Assembly (NCBI GenBank): GCA_005503065.1
Contig: SCOE01000036.1
Span: 1-61,949, forward strand
DNA from: Comamonadaceae bacterium ALPHA2B
GTDB lineage: Bacteria > Pseudomonadota > Gammaproteobacteria > Burkholderiales > Burkholderiaceae_C
DNA: 61,949 nt
Direction: 5' to 3'
Below the pieces are notes generated by a model. It saw only the letters and a program-made list of their open reading frames with translations, had not been told where the DNA came from and searched no databases. The translations under genes and the position numbers were made by a program. Positions 45,988-55,091 of the stretch are shown here, piece by piece; the stretch's first letter is position 1; every line of letters begins with the position of its first letter.

Positions 45988-46428
45988 TCAGCGGCTGGCG
46001 GTTGCAGCCGACCGCGAGCTCTGTTGCGTGATGCGTTCCACCAAGGCCCCAAACTCAGGGCCGTTGCGCAGGCGCGCGTATTCGGCGGCGGCCTGCCTGT
46101 ACGCGGGGCGAGACAGGTCGGCGCCTGCTTCGCCGTTGGTGGCCGCAGCCAAGCCCGACCGAATCCAGGTCAACGTGTCGGCCTGAACCATTGCACGGCT
46201 GTTGGCGCTAACGCTCGCGACAGCCCGCGGATTGCCTTCGGGGTAGCCTTGGTCCGGCGAATTTTGAAGCCAGCTTCGCGTGTCGGCGGCCACAGCGGCG
46301 CGGCTGGTGCTGGAGGTCAGCGGTGCGGGGCGCGGGTCACCTTCTGCATAGTTGCCAGCGAGCGCCGGGCCGGCAATCGCGCTGAGCAGCGCAGCCAACG
46401 TCAATGAGGTCTTGAGGGAGGTCTTCAC
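45988..46428 (-). CDS. Small exported protein with YAEGDPRP motif (copy 2)
   Basis: About 146 residues from GTG 46428 (AGGA seven to ten bases upstream). Signal peptide SLTLAALLSAIAGPALA. The mature N-terminus GNYAEGDPRPAPL and the later QGYPEGNPRAVAS match copy 1 at 34533-34937. The C-terminal region is helical (YRQAAAEYARLRNGPEFGAL). A CusR-like box lies 120 bases upstream. Likely a periplasmic protein of the metal-stress regulon; function unknown. Confidence 0.68.
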   Translation of the reverse strand: MKTSLKTSLTLAALLSAIAGPALAGNYAEGDPRPAPLTSSTSRAAVAADTRSWLQNSPDQGYPEGNPRAVASVSANSRAMVQADTLTWIRSGLAAATNGEAGADLSRPAYRQAAAEYARLRNGPEFGALVERITQQSSRSAATASR

Positions 46429-46548
46429 GATTCGATCCTTTGGCAAAGAAGTGGGCAATGTTCCCGGTCGAGGAGGCGCAATTTAATGTGCGCTTCTCTT
46501 TCCGTGAATCCAACTCTAAGTAGCAGGTCGGCGAATTCCCGCACGCGA

Positions 46549-46568
46549 AGATTACAGTTGCGTTATCT
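46549..46568 (-). promoter_or_regulatory. CusR/CopR-like box 3
   Basis: AGATTAC-N6-GTTATCT upstream of the exported protein gene; one arm base differs from a perfect palindrome. Confidence 0.5.
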
Positions 46569-46613
46569 AGGGTTCATCTCGGTACTGGGGATCAACGCTC
46601 CAGCCAGCGGGCC

Positions 46614-47876
46614 TCAAAGCAGATGCGAAATCGCGCTCACGGGCTTCAACCCCGAACCGAAGCGGCCGATTGCTTCGCGGTGGTTGCCGAGTTCGCTGTA
46701 GGGCAGATACCGGATGCCAAGTTCGGCGACACGCGAAAACGCCGGGCGACGCAGTTGCAGCCGTACGTCGTCGCGTCGTGCATCGGGCGCCACCAGGAAC
46801 ATCGACACCCCAGCGCCCAGTTCCGTGCCCAGCGCAAGGTCCAGCATTCGCACAATGCCCGAGTAGATCGAGGTCGAGTGCTCCACCTCGAAGGCTGCGG
46901 CGATCTTGGAGCCGTCGGCTTCTACCCAGATCACGTCGATCAGGCGCACCGAGTCCACGCCGGGCTGAGCTCCCGAAGGCAACTGCGTCAGGCAGCCATC
47001 GCCGAGTCGCCCTCCTGCATAGCTGCGACCCTGGTCGTTGGATGCGATCCAGACGCCGAAGCCGAGCAATTTGCCCAGGTCGCGCAACCACCCCTGAATT
47101 TCCGTGTGGGTCGCGTCGCTCTCGCGTTCGGCGGCCCACCGCTTGTGAGCGGCGGCCGATTCCTCGCGCACTTTCTCGAGATCGGCCTCCCAGTCCCGGA
47201 TAGCCGCTGTATCGTCGTCGCGCGGCGGTGCCGTGTACCGACCCGAACCGATGTCGAAGAGCAGGCCAGCCAAGGCGCCCATGTCGTTGGAAAGCAGCCG
47301 GCGGTGCTGCGCATTCAGGCGGAGACAGCCTTCGCGCATCGAGAGATAGTGGTCCCACTTGCCAAGCTTGACGTTGCTGCCCGTGAGCGCGTTGTAGCCC
47401 TTCACGATCGCCGTATTGAATGGCATCACGATCGTGGGATGGACGAAGTACAGCAGATTCGCCACGGCCGGCCCGAGGCCCTTGATCTGATGCGCGTCGA
47501 TCCGCCGGATGGCTTCAACCACTTCCTCGGCGCTGTCACAGCAGTCGCAGGCGTGCAGCAGTCGGGCGAAGGCACGTTGGTTGGCGGCGTTCTCATAGAT
47601 GTCGGGAATGCGCAGCTTGGGCTTCCAGAGAAACGCGTGGTCGGCCCCCTTGAAGATCTGGCGCTGCTCAGCGACCGAACCCACGACCGTCTCGAGCGAG
47701 GAGCCGCGGAATGCGCTGCCGAAGGTGCCTGCATCGATGTCCTTGACCACCTGGGCCAGGCCGCGGCGAATGGATCGGAAATTTTTGAGCCTCTCATCCC
47801 ACAGAAACCACGAGTTGTAGGTACTCAACGAATCGGTCTTCCAGTGACCGATGAGAACTTCAAGACCGATAGTCAT
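46614..47876 (-). CDS. HhH/PD-(D/E)XK nuclease-like protein
   Basis: About 420 residues from ATG 47876 (longer starts are possible and no ribosome site is clear). Residues about 110-160 contain a helix-hairpin-helix-like block IKGLGPAVANLLYFVHPTI, followed by MPFNTAI, where DNA glycosylases carry the catalytic Asp. Residues about 320-380 contain IDVIWVEADGSKIAAAFEVE and HSTSIYSGIVRMLDLAL, a PD-(D/E)XK nuclease pattern. A DNA repair or restriction role is likely. It sits oddly inside the copper region, co-directional with cusRS. Confidence 0.6.
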   Translation of the reverse strand: MTIGLEVLIGHWKTDSLSTYNSWFLWDERLKNFRSIRRGLAQVVKDIDAGTFGSAFRGSSLETVVGSVAEQRQIFKGADHAFLWKPKLRIPDIYENAANQRAFARLLHACDCCDSAEEVVEAIRRIDAHQIKGLGPAVANLLYFVHPTIVMPFNTAIVKGYNALTGSNVKLGKWDHYLSMREGCLRLNAQHRRLLSNDMGALAGLLFDIGSGRYTAPPRDDDTAAIRDWEADLEKVREESAAAHKRWAAERESDATHTEIQGWLRDLGKLLGFGVWIASNDQGRSYAGGRLGDGCLTQLPSGAQPGVDSVRLIDVIWVEADGSKIAAAFEVEHSTSIYSGIVRMLDLALGTELGAGVSMFLVAPDARRDDVRLQLRRPAFSRVAELGIRYLPYSELGNHREAIGRFGSGLKPVSAISHLL

Positions 47877-47978
47877 GGGGGAAAGGAGCAATGCGCAGTG
47901 CGCGATAGCGCCGATTGAAACACGGTCCCTGTTGCAGCCGATGTGCAATCTCGGCGCGCCGACCAGGTCGGCCGCGGA

Positions 47979-49394
47979 TCAGTTTTCCGACACCGCCATG
48001 GAAAAGCTGATCTCAGTGACGCCCGATCGGGAGGTGGCGCGGGTTTGGCCTCCATGCATTCGCGCGATCGCGGCGACGATCGCCAAGCCCAGCCCATGGT
48101 GCTCTGAGGAGTCGGTGCGAGACCGCTCCGCCCGGAAAAAGCGTTTGAAAAGATTGGGGAGCATGTCGGCAGCGATCGGCTCGCCACGGTTGGCAACCTT
48201 GATCCAGACCCCGTCTGCCTGTGTGTCGATAACGACCGCGATGGTCGATCCCGGCGCTGCATACCGGCTCGCGTTGCTCAGCAGGTTCGATAACGCTCTG
48301 CGCATCAGACCAGTGTCGATACCAATTCGAGCATCGCCGCTGACATGCACTTTCAGCCCCACGTCTTCGAGCGTAGCCTCGTGAAAATCCAGCACTGTGC
48401 GTACCTGTTCAGCCAGACTGACTGGCGCTGAGCGGCGGGCGATGGCGCCGCGGTCCGCTTGGGAAAGGAAGAGCATATCGATCACGATCGCGGATACGCG
48501 CCGAGCCTCTTCAAGCGCCGACAGCAGCGCGTCACGCAACTCCTCGATGGATCTCGGCCGCGCCAGCTCGACCTCTACCATGCCGATCAGGTTAGCCAGC
48601 GGTGTCCGCAGTTCATGCGCAACGTCCGCGTTGAACGACTCCAACTGCTGATAGGCCTGTTCCGCCCGGTCAAGCACCGCATTGAATTGTGCGACCCAGG
48701 GCGTGATTTCGGAAGCATATGGGGAGGGATCGATGCGCAGTCCCGGGTGCGCCGGTCCTGTGGCGGCGGTCTGCTGGATCAGTTTTTTCAAGGGTTTCAG
48801 GCCTCGACGCACCAGCAGCGCACCGGTCAGGGAGATCATCATGGACCCCAGTACGACTGCGCCGAACAATGTCCAGGCTAGCCGACGCAGGAGCCGATTG
48901 TCTTCCTGGATGTCGATGCCGAGTTGCAGTTGCATGACAGCATCATCCGGCCGAGCCTGAAACCCTTCTGTCGGATTCCACAGCCAGCGAGCGGATGTCC
49001 GGGTTGGTGTGGTCGAGTAGATGGTCTCGTCGCCGCGGCGCAGCACCAGACTGATCTCGGCATGTGTGAGCAAGAAGTCATCCAGTTTGTGACGCAACCC
49101 GTCCGGTCCCATATCGCCGCCGGACTCCTGAATCAGGTGCCGGATCAGTTCGGACTGGCGTTCGAACTCGCTGGCCTGCTTGACTTGAAAGCTCCACGCC
49201 GTGACGGCGTAGATCGCCACGCAGACGAGGCTGAGGCCGATCAATGCCTGCGCCGCAAACCAGCGAGACAGCGCGGCCTGAATGGATCCGGTGCCTTCGG
49301 TGTTGGAGACTGCCTCGGTTGCCGCCGGCTTGACGATCGCAGTGGTGACCGAGGCACTTGGCTCGCAGATGGTTTCAGCGGCGTTCACGATCAA
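47979..49394 (-). CDS. cusS: Heavy-metal sensor histidine kinase CusS-like
   Basis: A 471-residue kinase with two membrane segments ([18 protein letters not shown] and [20 protein letters not shown]) bounding a periplasmic sensor of about 110 residues. A HAMP domain, the His box [17 protein letters not shown] box [12 protein letters not shown], and G boxes VANRGEPI and HHGLGLAIV follow. The start TTG 49394 overlaps the regulator stop; GTG 49388 is an alternative. It should sense periplasmic Cu(I)/Ag(I) and phosphorylate the CusR-like regulator encoded just upstream. Confidence 0.88.
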   Translation of the reverse strand: MIVNAAETICEPSASVTTAIVKPAATEAVSNTEGTGSIQAALSRWFAAQALIGLSLVCVAIYAVTAWSFQVKQASEFERQSELIRHLIQESGGDMGPDGLRHKLDDFLLTHAEISLVLRRGDETIYSTTPTRTSARWLWNPTEGFQARPDDAVMQLQLGIDIQEDNRLLRRLAWTLFGAVVLGSMMISLTGALLVRRGLKPLKKLIQQTAATGPAHPGLRIDPSPYASEITPWVAQFNAVLDRAEQAYQQLESFNADVAHELRTPLANLIGMVEVELARPRSIEELRDALLSALEEARRVSAIVIDMLFLSQADRGAIARRSAPVSLAEQVRTVLDFHEATLEDVGLKVHVSGDARIGIDTGLMRRALSNLLSNASRYAAPGSTIAVVIDTQADGVWIKVANRGEPIAADMLPNLFKRFFRAERSRTDSSEHHGLGLAIVAAIARMHGGQTRATSRSGVTEISFSMAVSEN

Positions 49395-50071
49395 TTGCCC
49401 TGTCGACTCTCCAGCACGTAGCCCATGCCGCGCACCGTGTGCAGCAGCTTCTCTTCGAAAGGATCGTCAATCTTGCTGCGCAGTCGCCGGATCGCCACTT
49501 CCACCAGGTTGGTGTCGCTGTCGAAGCTCATGTCCCAGACCTGATCTGCCAGTTGCGTGCGCGACAGCACGTTGCCCTGGCGGCGCATGAGCAGCGTCAG
49601 CAGCGCGAACTCCTTGGCGGTCAGCTCCAGGCGGTGCCCGTTGCGCGTCGCCTTGCGCGCCACCACATCGAGGTTCAGGTCTTTGAGCGTGTAATTGGAA
49701 ACCTCATGGAGCTTGCCGCGCCGAAGCAGCGCCTGGATCCGTGCAAACAGTTCGGAGAAGGCGAACGGCTTGGCAAGGTAGTCGTCCGCGCCGCTTTGAA
49801 GTCCTCGCACCCGATCGGTTACTTCGTCGCGCGCCGTCAACATCAGCACCGGCATCGACTTGGATTTGCGCAGCGCCTCCAGAACGGCGAAACCATCGAT
49901 GCCTGGCAGCATCACGTCCAGCACCAGGAGGTCGTAGTCCCCATCGAGCGCGAGACTGCGCCCCTCGATGCCCGTGCGTGCGAGGTCGACCACGAAGCCG
50001 CTTTCGGTCAGGCCCTTGACGAGGTAGTCGCCCAGTTTGTGTTCGTCTTCGACGACCAAGATTCGCATCAT
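49391..50071 (-). CDS. cusR: OmpR-family response regulator CusR-like
   Basis: A 226-residue regulator. Receiver: acidic pocket VVEDEHK, phosphoacceptor Asp in [43 protein letters not shown]-terminal winged helix with [17 protein letters not shown] and VRGMGYVL. It is the CusR/CopR/IrlR subfamily. Divergent from the periplasmic copper operon; a perfect box at 50100-50119 lies between and is its likely binding site. Confidence 0.9.
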   Translation of the reverse strand: MMRILVVEDEHKLGDYLVKGLTESGFVVDLARTGIEGRSLALDGDYDLLVLDVMLPGIDGFAVLEALRKSKSMPVLMLTARDEVTDRVRGLQSGADDYLAKPFAFSELFARIQALLRRGKLHEVSNYTLKDLNLDVVARKATRNGHRLELTAKEFALLTLLMRRQGNVLSRTQLADQVWDMSFDSDTNLVEVAIRRLRSKIDDPFEEKLLHTVRGMGYVLESRQGN

Positions 50072-50099
50072 TCAATGTGACGCGCGGGGGCGCGTGTGT

Positions 50100-50119
50100 G
50101 GATTACTTCTTTGTAATCC
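50100..50119. promoter_or_regulatory. CusR/CopR-like box 4 (perfect)
   Basis: GGATTAC-TTCTTT-GTAATCC, a perfect 7-bp inverted repeat with six-base spacer, placed between cusR (minus) and the periplasmic operon (plus). Copper response regulators bind TTAC-N6-GTAA type sites. Confidence 0.7.
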
Positions 50120-50259
50120 AGGTGGCGGGTAGTTGGCGGACTTGCTTCCTAGAGTCATTGCATGCCAGCCAGTCGACTGGCACCGCCGGCTCAGTTGTCG
50201 ATGCTGGCGTGTTCAGTGCAGTTCTCGATGTCCGAACAATTCATTGAAGGAAACCTGTC

Positions 50260-50655
50260 ATGAAGAACCGTCAAATCCTCTCGTTCGCACTCGCCGCCGG
50301 CGTGGGCGCCGCCTTCGTCGCGCCGTTCGCGGCGTATGCGGAAGGTCCGTCGCATTTCGCACCCAGCGAAGCCGGCGTGGTCTATCACCCGAGTGAAGCC
50401 GGACCGGGGAAGACCGCAGCGCAGGTGTTGGCTGAACTCGCGGACGCCCAGAAAACCCCTGCCGGCGCCAGCCTGCTGCGCTGGGGATCCATGAGCACGC
50501 CGAAGGTGGGCGCCTCCAAGTCGCGCGCCGAAGTGGTGGCCGAACTGGAAGCCGCGCAGAAGCAGCCCAACTGGGATGCCGCTGCAAGGCTCGGTGCGCC
50601 CCTGCCAGCGCCCAAGGGTGACGCGAGCAAGGCTCCCGCACAGGCACGGCCCTGA
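50260..50655 (+). CDS. DUF4148-type exported protein
   Basis: A 131-residue protein with signal peptide MKNRQILSFALAAGVGAAFV cleaved near AYA-EGPSH. Two similar repeats, KTAAQVLAELADAQ and KSRAEVVAELEAAQ, are the DUF4148 signature common in Burkholderiales. Function unknown. First gene after the cusR box on the plus strand, so probably copper-induced. Confidence 0.72.
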   Translation: MKNRQILSFALAAGVGAAFVAPFAAYAEGPSHFAPSEAGVVYHPSEAGPGKTAAQVLAELADAQKTPAGASLLRWGSMSTPKVGASKSRAEVVAELEAAQKQPNWDAAARLGAPLPAPKGDASKAPAQARP

Positions 50656-50722
50656 GGGCTACGCGTAGGACTGGATACACGTACAGGCCACCTGACACAA
50701 CGCTCGATCTAGAATTCGCCTT

Positions 50723-51148
50723 ATGCACCGGGTTCGCCTGTTTGTCCTTTGGATCATGATGTTTGCCGTACCCTTCCAGGGGTACGCAGCGGCAGCCATG
50801 GTCTTTTGCGGACCTGGACATGCCGGTGCGATGGCAGAAATGTCTGTTGAGCGGTCTAGGATGCACGACCACGCCCAACATCCGCATGCGGACAGGCGCA
50901 GCGACCATCACCACGAGGCGTCGCAGGCGGCCAAACCACCCGCGAAAGACAGCACTGCCAAGGCTGCGAGCGCGGAACCCGATTCCATGCACAAGTGCGG
51001 AACCTGCGGCGCGTGCCATGCCACGGCGTTGACCAGCACGGTGGAACTTGCCGTTTTCCACCATCTTCCACGCGCTGATCTGGCGGAGCCCACCATCACG
51101 GTGGCCACGCTCGCGCTACGCGTTCTCGACAAACCTCCTCGCGCCTAA
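50723..51148 (+). CDS. His-rich periplasmic copper protein (CopL-like)
   Basis: A 141-residue protein with a signal peptide (LFVLWIMMFAVPFQGYAAAA) and a His-rich middle (HDHAQHPHADRRSDHHHE). A Cys motif KCGTCGACH follows. These resemble periplasmic metal-binding proteins encoded in copper operons. A role in binding copper is inferred from composition. Confidence 0.62.
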   Translation: MHRVRLFVLWIMMFAVPFQGYAAAAMVFCGPGHAGAMAEMSVERSRMHDHAQHPHADRRSDHHHEASQAAKPPAKDSTAKAASAEPDSMHKCGTCGACHATALTSTVELAVFHHLPRADLAEPTITVATLALRVLDKPPRA

Positions 51149-51160
51149 CGCGTTCGTGCG

Positions 51161-51180
51161 CCCGTGACCCTTGTCACGGG
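51161..51180 (+). terminator. Hairpin within the copper operon
   Basis: CCCGTGAC-CCTT-GTCACGGG, a perfect 8-bp stem 12 bases after the His-rich gene. No T-run follows. It may attenuate read-through into the oxidase genes or stabilise upstream mRNA. Confidence 0.45.
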
Positions 51181-51264
51181 TAGCCGCGAACGCTCATGCA
51201 TCGTCTGCGTCATGCCTTTTCGGGCAGCACTGACGCACTCCGTTCATGAACTTGCGAGGATTCC

Positions 51265-51630
51265 ATGTTCCATCTTTCGCCGGCCCGTTGGCTGGCCGTT
51301 TTTCCCGCCGTGGCGGCATTGTCCGCTGTGGCCCAACCTGCGCCTGCGCCGTCCCCCGCACCAGCCAGCGCAGCCGCGACTGAGGCTTCGCCCCCAGTTC
51401 TGACCTACAAGTCCGCACTCGACGGCTATCGCCCGTTTGCGGACGACAAAACCATCCCCTGGAAGGAAGCCAACGAGACGGTCTATCGCCGCGGTGGCTG
51501 GCAGGCCTACGCCAAGGAAGCATCGGGCACCAGCGCGGCAGAGGCCGAATCGCCCAAGCGCCCAGCAGCTGCACCTGGCGCACAGCCGGGTCACTCGATG
51601 CCCATGCCTGCGAAAAAGGAGAAGCCATGA
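51265..51630 (+). CDS. Hypothetical exported protein of the copper operon
   Basis: A 121-residue protein with an N-terminal signal (ARWLAVFPAVAALSAVAQPA), an Ala/Pro linker, a conserved-looking core YKSALDGYRPFADDKTIPWK and a Met/His-containing end (GHSMPMPAKKEKP). Its stop overlaps the next start (ATGA), coupling it to the TolC-like gene. Such small proteins regularly precede the oxidase-linked OEP gene in copper clusters. Function unknown. Confidence 0.65.
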   Translation: MFHLSPARWLAVFPAVAALSAVAQPAPAPSPAPASAAATEASPPVLTYKSALDGYRPFADDKTIPWKEANETVYRRGGWQAYAKEASGTSAAEAESPKRPAAAPGAQPGHSMPMPAKKEKP

Positions 51631-53048
51631 AGCGCGCTCTGCGTTTGACGGCCGTCGCGGTCGCAGTCGTTTTCCTGGCGGGATGCGCCTCGGTCGGTAT
51701 CGACGACGCCCTGAAGGAAACGAACTCCAGCGCGCAACAGTTCACCGAAGGCAAGCTCGAGCTCAGCCGCACCCCCGAACAGCGTGATCGTCGCTCTGCA
51801 CTGACGCAGGAACTGCTGGCCAAGCCGCTGTCGCAGAGCGACGCGGTGCAGCTCGCGCTGGCCAACAGCCCGTCCGTCCAGGCGCTGATCGCCCAAAGCT
51901 GGGGTGACATCGCCGCGGCGAACCAGAGCAGCCGACTGCCCAACCCGATTCTCTCTTTTGCGCGCACGCGCCTGAACAGCGAACTCGAGCTGGAGAGGTT
52001 GCTGTCCTTCGGTCTGGTGGACCTTATCCTGCTGCCGCAGCGGCTTTCGATCTCGAAGAGCCAAGCGAACCAGGCTAAGGTTCAGCTGACCAGCACTGTC
52101 GTCGACCAAGTGACGCAAGTGAAGCAAGCTTGGGTCCGTGCCGTCGCTGCTCAGCAGTCGCTGCAGTACGCCGAACAGGTCAACAAGTCGGCCCAAGCCA
52201 GCGCGGAACTCGCACGACGCATGCAGCAGATCGGGAATTTCTCCAGGCTGCAGCGCGCACGCCAGCAGGTCTTCTATGCCGATGCGACGACACAACTTGC
52301 TGCTGCGCAGCACGCAACGACCGCGGCGCGCGAGGAACTGGTCCGAGCCCTGGGCCTGGACGACAGTCAGGCCGCCAAGCTGAACCTGCCGCAGCGCCTT
52401 CCCGATCTGCCGAAAGCGCCGCGCGAGGCGAAGGAAGTCGCTGCAACCGCCACCGAGCAACGTCTCGATGTCCAGCTTGCGCGCGCGCAATTGGACGTGG
52501 CCGGCAAGTCCCAAGGCATCAACCTGCTGTCGACTTTCATCGACGTCGAGGTGGGCGGTCGTCGCGACACCGTGTTCGACAATGCGGAAAACACGAAGAG
52601 CACTCGCCGAGGCTTCGAGCTCGACATGCGCCTGCCGCTGTTCGACTGGGGGTCAGCGCAACGCGACATGCTGAATGCACAGTCGCTGGCCGCAGCGAAC
52701 CGTTACGACGCCACGATTCGCGGCGCGACTTCGCAACTGCGAGAGGGGTACTCGGCCTACCGCACCGCGTACGACATCGCGCGCCACTACCGCGACGAGA
52801 TCGTTCCGCTGCGCCAGGCCATGGGCGAAGAGAACGTGCTTCGCTACAACGGCATGCTGATCAGCGTGTTCGAGTTGCTCGCCGAAGCACGCGACCAGAT
52901 CGCGAGCGTGACCAACGCCATCAACGCCCAGCAGCAGTTCTGGCTGGCCGACGCGGCTTTGTCCGCCTCGGTGATGGGCAAACCCACTGCCGCGGGCGGC
53001 TCGGTAGCTACCGGCGGAGGCGAAGCCTCTTCTGCTGCCGCGCACTGA
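51627..53048 (+). CDS. TolC-family outer-membrane lipoprotein
   Basis: A 473-residue protein. Signal peptide with lipobox FLAGC near residue 20, then two OEP repeats (LSQSDAVQLALANSPSVQAL; EVAATATEQRLDVQLARAQLDVAG). This lipidated OEP lacks pump genes beside it and instead precedes a multicopper oxidase, an arrangement seen in other betaproteobacterial copper clusters. It may provide an outer-membrane route for copper or for oxidised phenolics. Confidence 0.85.
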   Translation: MKRALRLTAVAVAVVFLAGCASVGIDDALKETNSSAQQFTEGKLELSRTPEQRDRRSALTQELLAKPLSQSDAVQLALANSPSVQALIAQSWGDIAAANQSSRLPNPILSFARTRLNSELELERLLSFGLVDLILLPQRLSISKSQANQAKVQLTSTVVDQVTQVKQAWVRAVAAQQSLQYAEQVNKSAQASAELARRMQQIGNFSRLQRARQQVFYADATTQLAAAQHATTAAREELVRALGLDDSQAAKLNLPQRLPDLPKAPREAKEVAATATEQRLDVQLARAQLDVAGKSQGINLLSTFIDVEVGGRRDTVFDNAENTKSTRRGFELDMRLPLFDWGSAQRDMLNAQSLAAANRYDATIRGATSQLREGYSAYRTAYDIARHYRDEIVPLRQAMGEENVLRYNGMLISVFELLAEARDQIASVTNAINAQQQFWLADAALSASVMGKPTAAGGSVATGGGEASSAAAH

Positions 53049-53069
53049 CCTCACAACGAATTGAACGAC

Positions 53070-54485
53070 ATGACCAGCAGACGCAACTTCATCACCGGCG
53101 CCGGTGCCATCACCGGGGCCGTCGCCGCGGCAAGCGTGAGCAAGGTGGCCATGGCCGCACTGCCGGAGCCCGTGCTCCAGTCCACGCCGAACACCATGCC
53201 CCCGCTCATGCCTTCGAGCGGGCGTCCCTACAACCCTGTGGTCACCCTCAATGGCTGGACCCTGCCTTGGCGCATGAACAACGGCGTCAAGGAGTTTCAC
53301 CTGGTGGCCGAGCCCGTGGTACGCGAAATGGCGCCGGGCTTCAAGGCCAACCTTTGGGGCTACAACGGTCAGTCCCCCGGTCCGACCATCGAGGTCGTCG
53401 AAGGCGACCGGGTGCGGATCTTCGTGACCAACAAGCTGCCCGAGCACACGAGCATCCACTGGCACGGTCAGCGGTTGCCCAACGGCATGGACGGCGTGGC
53501 CGGCCTGAACCAACCACCGATCCGGCCGGGGAAGACCTTCGTCTATGAGTTCGTGGCACGCCGTCCCGGCACTTTCATGTACCACCCGCATGCGGACGAG
53601 ATGACGCAGATGGCGATGGGAATGATGGGTTTCTGGGTCACGCACCCCAAGGCCGAGCACCCACTTATCGAGAAGGTCGACCGCGACTTCGTGTTCCTGC
53701 TCAATGCCTACGACGTGGAACCCGGCAGTGCCACGCCCAAGATCATGACGATGCTGGACTTCAACCTGTGGTCCTGGAACAGCCGGATCTTCCCGGGCAT
53801 CGACTCGCTCAACGTGAAGCTCAACGACAAGGTGCGCATCCGTATCGGCAACCTCACGATGACGAACCACCCGATCCATCTGCACGGGCACGAATTCCTC
53901 GTCACAGGCACCGATGGAGGCCCAACGCCCAAATCTTCGCGCCAGTACGAGGTGACCACTGACGTGGCGGTGGGCCAGATGCGCCAGATCGAGTTCCTGG
54001 CCGACGAGGAAGGCGACTGGGCCTTCCACTGCCACAAGAGCCATCACACAATGAACGCCATGGGGCACGACGTCCCCACGCTGATTGGTCTCGATCACAA
54101 AGACGTCGCCAAGCAGATCTCCAGCCTGGTGCCGGACTATATGGTCATGGGCGAGCGTGGCATGGCCGATATGGCCGAGATGGAGATGCCGATTCCCGAC
54201 AACACCGCACGAATGATGACAGGCGAAGGCCCGTTCGGTTCGGTGGAGATGGGTGGGATGTTCAGCGTGGTCAAGGTGCGCAAAAACCAGAAGGCGGGTG
54301 ACTACTCGAATCCCGGCTGGTTCAAGCACCCGAAGGGCACTGTGGCCTACGAACTGGATGGCCCTGCGCCCGAGACCTCTCGGCAACGCGACGCTGGCGC
54401 CGCCGCGATGCCCGCCAAAAACATGCCCGCCAAGAACATCGAAGTCCAGATTCGCAAACCCGCCAGTGGTCACTCCGGTCACTGA
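53070..54485 (+). CDS. Multicopper oxidase (CopA/CueO-like), Tat-exported
   Basis: A 471-residue oxidase with a twin-arginine signal (SRRNFITG). All four copper-ligand motifs are visible: HWHG, YHPH, HPIHLHGHEF and HCHKSHHTM. The C-terminal part is Met/His-rich (MADMAEMEMPIP), a feature of cuprous oxidases. It would oxidise Cu(I) to less toxic Cu(II) in the periplasm. TTG 53061 is an alternative start; ATG 53070 is preferred. Follows the OEP gene closely. Confidence 0.9.
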   Translation: MTSRRNFITGAGAITGAVAAASVSKVAMAALPEPVLQSTPNTMPPLMPSSGRPYNPVVTLNGWTLPWRMNNGVKEFHLVAEPVVREMAPGFKANLWGYNGQSPGPTIEVVEGDRVRIFVTNKLPEHTSIHWHGQRLPNGMDGVAGLNQPPIRPGKTFVYEFVARRPGTFMYHPHADEMTQMAMGMMGFWVTHPKAEHPLIEKVDRDFVFLLNAYDVEPGSATPKIMTMLDFNLWSWNSRIFPGIDSLNVKLNDKVRIRIGNLTMTNHPIHLHGHEFLVTGTDGGPTPKSSRQYEVTTDVAVGQMRQIEFLADEEGDWAFHCHKSHHTMNAMGHDVPTLIGLDHKDVAKQISSLVPDYMVMGERGMADMAEMEMPIPDNTARMMTGEGPFGSVEMGGMFSVVKVRKNQKAGDYSNPGWFKHPKGTVAYELDGPAPETSRQRDAGAAAMPAKNMPAKNIEVQIRKPASGHSGH

Positions 54486-54493
54486 TTTTTTTT
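54464..54493 (+). terminator. Weak intrinsic terminator after the oxidase gene
   Basis: CAGTG/CACTG stem (54464-54468 with 54480-54484) overlapping the stop codon, followed by eight T residues (54486-54493). The stem is short, so partial termination is likely. Confidence 0.5.
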
Positions 54494-54524
54494 CTTCCAA
54501 CCCCCGACTCGCAAAGGAAACCAC

Positions 54525-55016
54525 ATGAAACACGTCCTCCGCAATACCGCGCTTGCCGCCTTGACGGCACTGGCCGCTGTTGGCGCTTCCGCATCAGGCA
54601 CTCATGCCGGCGGCCACGGCCACGATGCCGACGAGGCGATCGGCAAGCCAGGCGTCGCATCCAAAGCCACGCGCACGATCAACGTGGATATGACGGACAG
54701 CATGCGCTTCACACCTGCCGACATTACGGTCAAGCAAGGCGAAACCGTGCGCTTTGTGATCAAGAACTCGGGGCAGATCAAGCACGAGCTCGTGCTCGGA
54801 ACCGAGAAAGAACTCAAAGAGCATTACGAAGTAATGAAGAAGAACCCCGAGATGGAACATGCCGACCCGAACATGGTGACTTTGGCCGGCGGCAAGACTG
54901 GTGAGATCGTCTGGCAGTTCACCAAGGCAGGCAAGGTCGACTTCGCGTGCCTGCAACCGGGCCACTACGACGCCGGGATGAAGGGCGCCGTGAAGGTGAC
55001 CACCGTCGGCAAGTAA
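54525..55016 (+). CDS. Periplasmic cupredoxin
   Basis: A 163-residue protein: signal peptide (ALAALTALAAVGASASG), a His-rich N-terminus (HAGGHGHDADE), then a plastocyanin-like fold. Type 1 copper ligands are visible: His in IKHELVLG, and Cys, His and Met in FACLQPGHYDAGM. It should shuttle electrons or copper, probably to or from the adjacent oxidase. Confidence 0.85.
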   Translation: MKHVLRNTALAALTALAAVGASASGTHAGGHGHDADEAIGKPGVASKATRTINVDMTDSMRFTPADITVKQGETVRFVIKNSGQIKHELVLGTEKELKEHYEVMKKNPEMEHADPNMVTLAGGKTGEIVWQFTKAGKVDFACLQPGHYDAGMKGAVKVTTVGK

Positions 55017-55091
55017 GTACAAAAGCTTCCGCGGCTACCTTCACTTGGGCGCAGCGGAACTCCAGATTCATTCATCTCCAAGGAGATCCTC

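Noticed and set aside
46623-47918. A 431-codon plus-strand frame opposite the nuclease-like gene
   Set aside because: Composition is His/Arg/Ala shadow; the minus frame shows coherent domains.
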